Below are positions 27,238-33,704 of a stretch of 33,704 nt of DNA, piece after piece. A model generated the notes under the pieces. The model was not told the DNA's origin. It worked only from the letters and a program-made list of their open reading frames with translations, and made no database searches. Position 1 is the stretch's first letter. Each line of letters starts with the position of its first letter. Position numbers and translations under genes: made by a program. The DNA comes from Fusobacterium sp. FSA-380-WT-3A (GTDB lineage: Bacteria; Fusobacteriota; Fusobacteriia; Fusobacteriales; Fusobacteriaceae), in assembly GCF_012843705.1 (NCBI RefSeq), contig NZ_JABAFQ010000021.1, positions 1-33,704 of the forward strand. The letters are read 5' to 3'.

Positions 27238-27265
27238 TTTTCCTCCTAGTTTTTCTAGTTATTTA

Positions 27266-29008
27266 CTATTTTTCCTCACTAAAATCTTCTATTTCAGCTA
27301 AGAAACGAGAATGTTTAATTTTCATATCCATAACTTTGTAGAAAATTCCCATACCTACTACTAATGCTAACATAGCTAACTTAAAATTAGGTCCTACTAA
27401 ATTTTCTCCTTTTATAGGTGATACAACTCCTATTGGTGACAAGAAGATATAAATAAATACTAATAATCCCATTAATAAAGTTGATACAAGAGGTAATTTA
27501 GCCCAAGGTTTCATATCAACAAATGGTTTAGTTTTTGGTTCTTCATAATCTTTTTCAGCTGGTTTTACTGCTGATATAATATGCATTAAAATTACTTCTA
27601 CTACAAATAATAATCCCATTACATGTACATAATTTAATTTTACTTTTAAAATAAATATTAATACTGTATAAGCAATTAGATGGAATATTACAACTGTCTT
27701 AGCTGCTAAAGATGTAACTTTTTTAGAGAATAATCCTACTAAAACTATTGCTATTGTTGGAATATTAAAGAATCCTGTAAATCTTCTCATTACTTCAAAT
27801 AATCCACCTTTAGCATACATTGTAAATGGAGCAACTGTCATACTAAAAATTGCTAAGAAAGTTCCAACTTGTTTTGCTACTTTTATTAATTTTTCATCTG
27901 AAGCATTTGGATTTATTACTGGTTTATAAACATCAAAACAGAATAATGTAGCAGCACTATTTAATAAAGAGTTATATGTACTCAATACAGCTCCAAATAT
28001 TACTGCACTATAAAATCCTACTAAAGATTTAGGTAATACTGTTGCTACTAATTTTGGATAAGCAGCATCTCCCAAATTTGTATTTCCTCCAAATATATGG
28101 AAAGCTATAACTCCAGGGAAAGAAACTATTATTGGAATTAATATTTTCATAAATCCAGAAAGTAAAACTCCTTTTTGTCCCTCTTTTAAATTAGCTGCTC
28201 CTAAAGTTCTTTGAATTAATACTTGGTTAGTACACCAATAGAACATATTAGCAAAAATCATACCTGTAAAAATTGTTCCAAATGGTATTGGGTCTGTTGG
28301 TCCTCCTATTGCATTTATTTTATCTAAATGAGTTGTTGTAATTTGATTTAAAGCATTTCCTATACTTCCTTTTCCTAAATATATTAATCCAAAGAAAGGA
28401 ACTGCTAATCCTCCAACTACTAATCCGATACCATTAATAGTATCTGATACTGCAACAGCTTTAAGACCTCCAAATACAGCATAAATACTTCCTATAATTC
28501 CTATTGCCCATACTAATATCCAAATAGATTGAACATATGTAACTCCTAACATCGCTTCTAAGTTAAAAACTTGATTAAATGCTACTGCTCCAGCATATAA
28601 TGCAGCTGGTGTTGAAATTAATACATATCCTACTAATAAAAGCATTGAAATTAATTTTCTTGTTGTAGCATCATATCTTTCTTCCAAAAATTGAGGCATT
28701 GTTGTAAAACCTCTTTTTAAATAATAAGGTAAGAAAAATACTGCTAACATAATTGTTGCTACTGCAGCAGTTGATTCCCAAGCCATTCCTGTTATATTTT
28801 TCATATAAGCTTGACCACTAAGTCCAACTATTTGTTCTGCTGATATATTAGTTAAAAGCATTGATCCTGCAATAACTACCCCAGATAATCCTCTTCCTGC
28901 TAAGAAATAACCATCAGCTGTATCTAATCTTTCTTCTTTTGTTTTCCACCATGATAACACAGCTACTAATGCTGTAAAAAATATAAATGAAACAACAGTT
29001 AATAACAT
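27266..29008 (-). CDS. Sodium:solute symporter (SSS family), likely SQ/SQ-glycoside uptake
   Basis: Inner membrane Na+-coupled transporter of 580 residues, SLC5/SSS type, with about 14 membrane helices. The N-terminal GRGLSGVVIAGSMLLTNISAE is the family's TM1/first-intracellular region, and TNQVLIQRTLGAANLKEGQ is the typical conserved loop. E. coli uses unrelated MFS carriers (YihO/YihP) for this step. Position between the DUF4867 and sulfoquinovosidase genes implies uptake of SQ or its glycosides; substrate is inference. ATG follows GGGGGT. Confidence 0.9.
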   Translation of the reverse strand: MLLTVVSFIFFTALVAVLSWWKTKEERLDTADGYFLAGRGLSGVVIAGSMLLTNISAEQIVGLSGQAYMKNITGMAWESTAAVATIMLAVFFLPYYLKRGFTTMPQFLEERYDATTRKLISMLLLVGYVLISTPAALYAGAVAFNQVFNLEAMLGVTYVQSIWILVWAIGIIGSIYAVFGGLKAVAVSDTINGIGLVVGGLAVPFFGLIYLGKGSIGNALNQITTTHLDKINAIGGPTDPIPFGTIFTGMIFANMFYWCTNQVLIQRTLGAANLKEGQKGVLLSGFMKILIPIIVSFPGVIAFHIFGGNTNLGDAAYPKLVATVLPKSLVGFYSAVIFGAVLSTYNSLLNSAATLFCFDVYKPVINPNASDEKLIKVAKQVGTFLAIFSMTVAPFTMYAKGGLFEVMRRFTGFFNIPTIAIVLVGLFSKKVTSLAAKTVVIFHLIAYTVLIFILKVKLNYVHVMGLLFVVEVILMHIISAVKPAEKDYEEPKTKPFVDMKPWAKLPLVSTLLMGLLVFIYIFLSPIGVVSPIKGENLVGPNFKLAMLALVVGMGIFYKVMDMKIKHSRFLAEIEDFSEEK

Positions 29009-29044
29009 TTTTACCCCCTACATAAATAATTCTTTAAAACTTTT

Positions 29045-29713
29045 CTAGTACTTAACTTTCAAGTTCACCCCTATAATACCTTCATAAGCTCCTCTGCTTA
29101 TAAAATCTTGTTTATCATTATGTACTAATAGCCATTTATTTCTCTTAAATAAATATTTATCTTCTTCAAATATAATTACTTTCTTAGTTAAATCTATATC
29201 TGTATTTGTATCTCTAGGTAATATAACAATACATTTAAATCCATCATCGCTTACTTTACATGGAGAGAAATGCATTGTTGTTTGATACACTTCTATAACT
29301 GTTCCTTTTGGTATAAAGAATCCTTTTACTTTTGAACTTTCTATTTTTCCATTCTCTATATCTTTTACATGAGCTAGTAATAATACTAAATCTGTTATAG
29401 CAACATTAACTTCGCTTCCTTTATGATATTCTAATCCATTTAATAATGAGTTATTTCCATTACAATATCCAAATTGTATATCCATATCTCCATATAAATT
29501 AGTTTTAATTTCTTCAAAAACTGATAATTTTTCCATTTCAGAATCTGAAGCTATATATATATTTCCTACTTCAGGAATAGGAGTATGCTTTTCAGCATAC
29601 TCTATTAATTCCTCAAAATTATATCCTGTAATAACTTGTCCAAATTCTTTAAATTCTTTATCATTACAAGAGTAGATAGGAAATTCATTCAATTCTTTTA
29701 ACTTATTTAACAT
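29045..29713 (-). CDS. DUF4867 family protein, unassigned step of the SQ operon
   Basis: A 222-residue soluble protein without signal peptide or membrane segment. I recognise it as DUF4867, which has no established function. Visible conserved-looking residues are YHKGSEVNVA (H and E), then GFFIPKGTVIEVYQTTMHFSPC with E, H and C in a cupin-like order, then IVILPRDTN. This could be a small beta-barrel enzyme with a metal site. It lies between the SQ isomerase and transporter genes, with AAGGAG before the ATG. A mutarotase (the E. coli YihR job, otherwise missing here) or other sugar-handling step is possible; this is a guess. Confidence 0.75.
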   Translation of the reverse strand: MLNKLKELNEFPIYSCNDKEFKEFGQVITGYNFEELIEYAEKHTPIPEVGNIYIASDSEMEKLSVFEEIKTNLYGDMDIQFGYCNGNNSLLNGLEYHKGSEVNVAITDLVLLLAHVKDIENGKIESSKVKGFFIPKGTVIEVYQTTMHFSPCKVSDDGFKCIVILPRDTNTDIDLTKKVIIFEEDKYLFKRNKWLLVHNDKQDFISRGAYEGIIGVNLKVKY

Positions 29714-29742
29714 AATGATATCTCCTTCTATTTTTTTATTTT

Positions 29743-31083
29743 TTAGTATTTACAAACTTCCATATTTAATAAGTTTGCTAATATTTCTAATTCTTTAGCT
29801 ACATCTCCATAAACAACTGCAAAATGAGGTTCCCAACCATCTTTTACACTATTTTCTATTACTTCTAAAGAATTATTTTCTGTTTTTACAACTACTGATG
29901 TTCCTAAAAATTGTTTAGGTTCATCTAAAGCCTCTCCTTTAGCTATAAAGAATCTATATTCTCCGTTAGGTTTTCTTCCTATTCTAAATATTGTCACATG
30001 TTCAGCAGCTTTACATCCAAATTCCATTGTTGGTCCTATTTTTCTATTAGGATGTACCCCTACTTCAGCTCCTTTATCTTCTCTAGCTAAAGAACATGCT
30101 GCTGTTCCACAATGCCAATAAGTAACTGTATTTTTATTTTCATCTAATGATACTGGGTCTCCAAAAAATGCATGGTTTCCTGTAAGTTTCATTCCAATAT
30201 ACATTGATAATGCTCCCATTAAATCTGCTTCACATGAAGCTGCTACTAAGTTTTCATTAAGCATTGCTAAAGCTCCACAAACTGGAGTTCCATATTCAAC
30301 AAAATAGTCTGGCCAACATCTTGAAGCTATAGCTTTAATATTATTTTGTTCCACAAAATCTTTATATGCTTTATAAACTCTTACAAATTTATCTACATTT
30401 TCTTTTGGAGTATTACATAATCCAACCATTTTTTTGTTAGCTTCTTCTAATAAATCTGTATATTCTTCTTCTTTATAAGCTTTTGCTTTATTTATTAATT
30501 CTCTAGCTTCTATAGAAATTAAATTTATTCCAAAATTCTTTAATAATTCGGCATCTAATCCTCTACCAAATCCAAATCCTTGAGGAGTATGTCCTATACT
30601 TGCCATATTTAAATTTCTTAAATCTTTTTTTATCTCAGCAGCCTTTATACATGCTGTCATTTTTAATTTTGTTACCTCTTCTGTTGGGGCTCCAAAAATA
30701 TATTCAAATTTTTCTCTTCCAGTATGATGAAATAAATTTCCAGCAGAATAAGCTCCTGTTAGTGAATTTAATCTTAACCTTCCACCATCAATTACTGGTT
30801 CTCTTAATGTCCATAAAACTATTGGACAATCATATTCTCTCACTACTTCACTTGCATAAGCAGAGTTAGCAAAAGTTGTATTTTGTAAAATAACTAAATC
30901 AGGATTTTGTCCTTTTATAAAAGCTTTTAAATCATCTATTGATAATAATGGAGCTTCTGGATATATTCCACAATCTGTTATTGATTTTATCATTTCTACT
31001 GATTTATTAAATTGGTCATTTGCACTTTCTAAATGAAATGTTGGAACTCCAATAGGTACAAATATTACTTTAAAATTTTTCAT
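29743..31083 (-). CDS. sftI: Sulfoquinovose isomerase, L-fucose isomerase-like
   Basis: Expected to convert sulfoquinovose to 6-deoxy-6-sulfofructose. The 446-residue product has the L-fucose/L-arabinose isomerase fold: an N-terminal Rossmann-like part (PDLVILQNTTFANS), RCWPDYFVEYGTPVCG in the middle, and CEADLMGALSMYIGMKL with likely metal-binding glutamate and aspartate, then WHCGTAACSLA. Its place beside a transaldolase and sulfoquinovosidase makes SftI much more likely than fucose isomerase, because no fuculokinase or aldolase is near. ATG 31083 has GAGGTG five bases upstream; GTG 31089 abuts that site and is rejected. Confidence 0.87.
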   Translation of the reverse strand: MKNFKVIFVPIGVPTFHLESANDQFNKSVEMIKSITDCGIYPEAPLLSIDDLKAFIKGQNPDLVILQNTTFANSAYASEVVREYDCPIVLWTLREPVIDGGRLRLNSLTGAYSAGNLFHHTGREKFEYIFGAPTEEVTKLKMTACIKAAEIKKDLRNLNMASIGHTPQGFGFGRGLDAELLKNFGINLISIEARELINKAKAYKEEEYTDLLEEANKKMVGLCNTPKENVDKFVRVYKAYKDFVEQNNIKAIASRCWPDYFVEYGTPVCGALAMLNENLVAASCEADLMGALSMYIGMKLTGNHAFFGDPVSLDENKNTVTYWHCGTAACSLAREDKGAEVGVHPNRKIGPTMEFGCKAAEHVTIFRIGRKPNGEYRFFIAKGEALDEPKQFLGTSVVVKTENNSLEVIENSVKDGWEPHFAVVYGDVAKELEILANLLNMEVCKY

Positions 31084-31097
31084 TTTCACACCTCAAT

Positions 31098-31955
31098 TTA
31101 TTTTTTGCTTACAACTTTATAAGTTGCTGAGAAATCTTCTTTTCCATATCCTAATTCCATAGCTTGTGCATATACATTTTTAGCTACTTCTACACCAGGT
31201 AATATTAATCCTAATTTTTTAACTAAAGCTGATGTTAAATTAACATCCTTATTCATATTTTCTACGGAAAAAGCTGTTTTAAAGTTTCCTTCAGCTATTA
31301 CTTTTCCTTTTGTATCTAAATAAAAGTTTTGAGCTCCTCCATAAGATACTGCTGTCATAAATTCTTCTACAGATATTCCTGATTTTTGAGCTAATGTTAT
31401 CATTTCGTTAACACCATTTTGAATTTGAGAAACTAATGTATTATGGCATAGTTTCATTACTAATCCTGCCCCATTTTCTCCTAAATAGATGATATTATTT
31501 CCCATACAAGCTAATATATCTTTTACTTTTTCATATGTTTCTTTACATCCACCAACATAAATTCCTAATGTTCCAGTTTCAGCAGCAGGAACTGATTTAA
31601 CCACTGGTGCATCTATCATTGAGGCTTTCTTTTCTGCTATTTTTTTAGATAATTCTCTTGAAACTTCAGGATCAATAGTACTCATATCTATAAAAATTTG
31701 TCCTTCTTTTGCTACTGGAAGTAATTCTTCATATACTGATATTACATGTTCACTTTTTGGAACCATTGAGACTACAACGTCACATTTTTCTCCTACTTCT
31801 TTTATTGAAGAAGCTTCTTCGGCACCTAAACCAACCATTTCAGCTACTTTTTCTTTATTTAAATCAAATACCATTAAAGGTCTTCCTGATTTTTTTAATA
31901 TATTAGTACTCATTGGTTTTCCCATAAGTCCTATTCCTATAAAACCTATTTTCAT
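31098..31955 (-). CDS. 3-sulfolactaldehyde reductase, HIBADH family (YihU-like)
   Basis: NAD(P)H-dependent beta-hydroxyacid dehydrogenase of 285 residues. The Rossmann motif is FIGIGLMGKPMSTNIL, followed by IDMSTIDP, the substrate loop VVKSVPAAETGTL, and MKLCHNTLV with the catalytic lysine. In the loop a lysine occupies the place of the arginine that binds sulfonate in YihU, consistent with a sulfonated substrate; two other YihU pocket residues differ (H and V in place of N and S). In a fermenter it should reduce sulfolactaldehyde to dihydroxypropanesulfonate. Second gene of the operon, with AAAGGAG before the ATG. A different hydroxyacid substrate cannot be excluded from sequence alone. Confidence 0.85.
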   Translation of the reverse strand: MKIGFIGIGLMGKPMSTNILKKSGRPLMVFDLNKEKVAEMVGLGAEEASSIKEVGEKCDVVVSMVPKSEHVISVYEELLPVAKEGQIFIDMSTIDPEVSRELSKKIAEKKASMIDAPVVKSVPAAETGTLGIYVGGCKETYEKVKDILACMGNNIIYLGENGAGLVMKLCHNTLVSQIQNGVNEMITLAQKSGISVEEFMTAVSYGGAQNFYLDTKGKVIAEGNFKTAFSVENMNKDVNLTSALVKKLGLILPGVEVAKNVYAQAMELGYGKEDFSATYKVVSKK

Positions 31956-31987
31956 TTTTTATCTCCTTTTGAATATTATAATAACCA

Positions 31988-32665
31988 TTATTTAGTTGTA
32001 TCATCCCAAGCTTTTGTAAATACTCCTAATCCATATGTTGTAAATGGATGTTCAAAGCTTGCTTTATAAACATCTAATCCACAAGTTACTATATGTGCCC
32101 CCATTTTAGCTGCTTCTGCTATTTGTTTTCCATTTCTTACTGCTGCAACAATTATTTCTGTATTAAAATTGTGTTTTCTATAGATTTCACAAATATCAGA
32201 GATATAATTTAGAGCATCATCTCCTGAGTTTTCTTTCCATCCTACAAATGGAGAAACAAATTTAGCATCTAATTTTCCTACAGGTATAGCTTGTGAAGGT
32301 GAAAATACTAATGTTACATTAGTTCTTACTCCTTCTCTTTCTAATTTTCTTGCTGCTATTAAACCATTTTCTGTACAAGGAATCTTAATAACAAAGTTAG
32401 AAGAATATGCAGCAATTTTCTTTCCTTCTTCTACCATCTCTTCCCATTTAGTTAAATGAGGATTTATTTCAACAGATATAGGAAATTTTTCATAACCTTC
32501 TATTCCTTTTTCTTTTACCCAAGCTGCTAAATCAGCTATTACTGTTAAAAATGGTTTTCCACTTAACATAATGTGTCTTGGATTTGTTGTAACTCCATCG
32601 ATTCCATAATTTTCATAAGCATACTCAATTTCATTTAATTTTGCACTGTCTAAAAAATATTTCAT
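31988..32665 (-). CDS. sftT: 6-deoxy-6-sulfofructose transaldolase
   Basis: Small transaldolase (MipB/FSA size, 225 residues), expected to cleave sulfofructose to sulfolactaldehyde and pass the dihydroxyacetone unit to glyceraldehyde 3-phosphate, giving fructose 6-phosphate. The Schiff-base lysine is K94 in FVIKIPCT. The pocket differs from ordinary transaldolases: GVTTNPRH for GVTTNPS, and SPFVGWKEN for SPFVGRxDD, so the usual arginine is W143. This points to a non-phosphate substrate. It is the first gene after the operon promoter, with GGAGGG before the ATG. The assignment rests on family plus the sulfoquinovose operon context. Confidence 0.88.
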   Translation of the reverse strand: MKYFLDSAKLNEIEYAYENYGIDGVTTNPRHIMLSGKPFLTVIADLAAWVKEKGIEGYEKFPISVEINPHLTKWEEMVEEGKKIAAYSSNFVIKIPCTENGLIAARKLEREGVRTNVTLVFSPSQAIPVGKLDAKFVSPFVGWKENSGDDALNYISDICEIYRKHNFNTEIIVAAVRNGKQIAEAAKMGAHIVTCGLDVYKASFEHPFTTYGLGVFTKAWDDTTK

Positions 32666-32692
32666 ATTAATCCCTCCAAAATTTATTTTTAT

Positions 32693-32713
32693 TTAGTTAA
32701 TTTAATTAATCAA
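32693..32713. promoter_or_regulatory. Operator-like imperfect palindrome in the sft leader
   Basis: A 21-bp AT-only-type palindrome (TTAGTTAATTTAATTAATCAA on the plus strand's arms, 16 of 21 positions symmetric), roughly +11 to +31 of the predicted transcript. The high AT content makes chance symmetry likely. Confidence 0.3.
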
Positions 32714-32729
32714 TTATTTATTTAATAGG

Positions 32730-32758
32730 ATTATACTTCTATTTTAATTATTTGTCAA
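32730..32758 (-). promoter_or_regulatory. Consensus promoter of the sulfoquinovose operon
   Basis: On the minus strand a perfect TTGACA (32758-32753), exact 17-bp spacer and perfect TATAAT (32735-32730). Predicted start near 32723, leaving a leader of about 58 nt. Such a strong promoter on a catabolic operon implies control by a repressor, presumably the ROK protein. Confidence 0.85.
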
Positions 32759-32759
32759 T

Positions 32760-33620
32760 ATATTTTTTTGATTTTTTTTTATTTTTATTTTTCATTTTAA
32801 GAACATTAAATTTATAAATAATTCTTTTTATCATTTTTTATATATTTTAAAATTAATAAAATAATCCAAATACAAATTTTATAATTACTTTTTATTAACT
32901 TTTCTTTAAATTATCTTAAAAATACTAAAAATTTTTTATTAACAAAATCATTACCAATATTCTAAATAATATTACTTCACTAATTATATTCACTTTTTAT
33001 TTATATATTTATCAAATATTATTAATAGTTTATTAATTTAATTATTATGTAAAATTAAAATTAATTAATCTTCAACAATATTTATTAATCTTCATATAAA
33101 ATTAATAAAAGTTTCTTTTCTATAAAGTTTCTGTATCTTTTAAATTTCTGGATATTTTTATTTTTAATTTTATAAAATTATATAGCAATTATAATTTATA
33201 TTTTAATCATTTTATAAACAAAGTACGATTTTCATTATACTTTGTCCTTAAGTTTTATTTCCATCAAAGAAGTTTATTAAAAAATTTTATATAAATTTCA
33301 ATTTTATTTTTATTTGATAAATTCTATACAAAATTCTTAAAAATTAATTTTTATCTTTTAATAAGTTTATATATTTTTCTTTAATTTAATAATTTTATCT
33401 GATTTCCTTTTTTAATTAGTTAAATAATTTTTTATCATTTCTAAAAAAACTTAACTTTTCAATTCTAAATTAAAAAATTTTTTAATTAGAAAAAATAAAT
33501 ATAATTTATTTTAAAATATTTATCATTCTAATAATTTTCCTTAATATTTTTTATAAAAAAACTAAAGAATATTTAAAAATATCTTATTTTATTCTCTTTT
33601 ATATAATTATAGTAATCAAA
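32760..33620. other. Extremely AT-rich gene desert
   Basis: About 860 bp with no plausible gene on either strand. Counted lines hold roughly 7-8% G+C (for example 4 of 60 bases at 32761-32820). Minor features: ATTAATCTTCA repeated at 33064 and 33084, and an ACAAAGTA/TACTTTGT inverted repeat at 33218-33245. No RNA gene is recognised. Confidence 0.7.
33218..33245. repeat. Inverted repeat inside the AT-rich desert
   Basis: ACAAAGTA and TACTTTGT, 8-bp arms separated by 12 bases. It stands out because it carries most of the G+C in its surroundings. On the minus strand it overlaps a TATAAT (33239-33234), so it could be an operator over a promoter, but no -35 or gene is evident. Confidence 0.35.
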
Positions 33621-33626
33621 TATAAT

Positions 33627-33672
33627 AAAAAAAAGCTATAGACTATTCTATAACTCTTTACTCACAGCTTTT
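33627..33672 (-). terminator. Probable terminator of a gene beyond the right edge
   Basis: AAAAGCT (33631-33637) pairs with AGCTTTT (33666-33672), and the minus strand continues into a run of eight T. An inner TATAG/CTATA hairpin is also possible. It would end a minus-strand gene lying right of 33704. Confidence 0.5.
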
Positions 33673-33704
33673 CATTTAATATTTAAATATATATTTTCTC
33701 TCTC

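Noticed and set aside
29743-31083. L-fucose or L-arabinose isomerase acting in fucose or arabinose use
   Set aside because: No fuculokinase, ribulokinase or matching aldolase or epimerase is nearby; context fits SQ isomerase.
31988-32665. Housekeeping transaldolase of the pentose phosphate pathway
   Set aside because: Altered substrate motifs and position as first gene of a catabolic operon argue against it, though activity on fructose 6-phosphate is untested.
33600-33680. tRNA or structured regulatory RNA near the right edge
   Set aside because: No cloverleaf or known riboswitch core; the pairing plus T run fits a terminator.

Overview
The window comes from the chromosome of a Fusobacterium-like organism. 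The sequence is very AT-rich, Shine-Dalgarno sites are strong (AGGAGG), and many spacers end in long perfect hairpin terminators. Two genes point to Fusobacteriota: a FomA-type outer membrane porin, and a patatin/beta-barrel type Vd autotransporter like Fusobacterium FplA. The species cannot be fixed from sequence alone; rpoN plus a broad sugar catabolic operon would suit one of the larger-genome intestinal species.

Layout. 1-256: tandem array of a 23-bp unit, cut by the window edge. 559-1440 (-): major porin with a strong promoter. 1650-7423 (-): housekeeping operon mutS2-ispD-cysS-mrnC-holB. 7602-7859 (+): rpmB, divergent from mutS2. 7940-8584 (+): chloramphenicol acetyltransferase family gene. 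8638-14031 (-): tripartite RND efflux operon (TolC-like, adaptor lipoprotein, pump). 14330-14572 (+): small TSCPD protein. 14624-15865 (-): dicarboxylate/amino-acid:cation symporter. 16080-20736 (-): operon of a degenerate UshA-like LysM lipoprotein, RpoN (sigma-54), a sigma-54 activator and a bactofilin. 20852-23191 (+): FplA-like phospholipase autotransporter. 23239-32665 (-): eight-gene catabolic operon with a near-consensus promoter. 32760-33620: a very AT-rich gene desert. A terminator-like structure lies near the right edge.

The most interesting system is the 23.2-32.7 kb operon. It reads as a complete sulfoquinovose (plant sulfolipid sugar) fermentation module of the transaldolase type (sulfo-TAL). 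A Na+/solute symporter would bring in the substrate and a YihQ-type sulfoquinovosidase would release sulfoquinovose (SQ). A fucose-isomerase-like SftI would convert SQ to sulfofructose. A transaldolase (SftT) with an altered substrate pocket would move a C3 unit to glyceraldehyde 3-phosphate, giving fructose 6-phosphate and sulfolactaldehyde (SLA). A YihU-like reductase would make dihydroxypropanesulfonate (DHPS) and a TauE/SafE protein would export it. A ROK repressor with its own promoter and operator-like repeat ends the operon. A DUF4867 protein in the middle has no assigned step and is the best candidate for new biology. No sulfo-EMP kinase or aldolase is present, as expected for sulfo-TAL.

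Other points worth following: a UshA-family lipoprotein that has lost its metal ligands and gained LysM, co-transcribed with rpoN; a probable ATT start codon in the sulfoquinovosidase gene; an orphan terminator with a tiny upstream ORF in front of the efflux operon; and a higher-order pattern in the 23-bp array.
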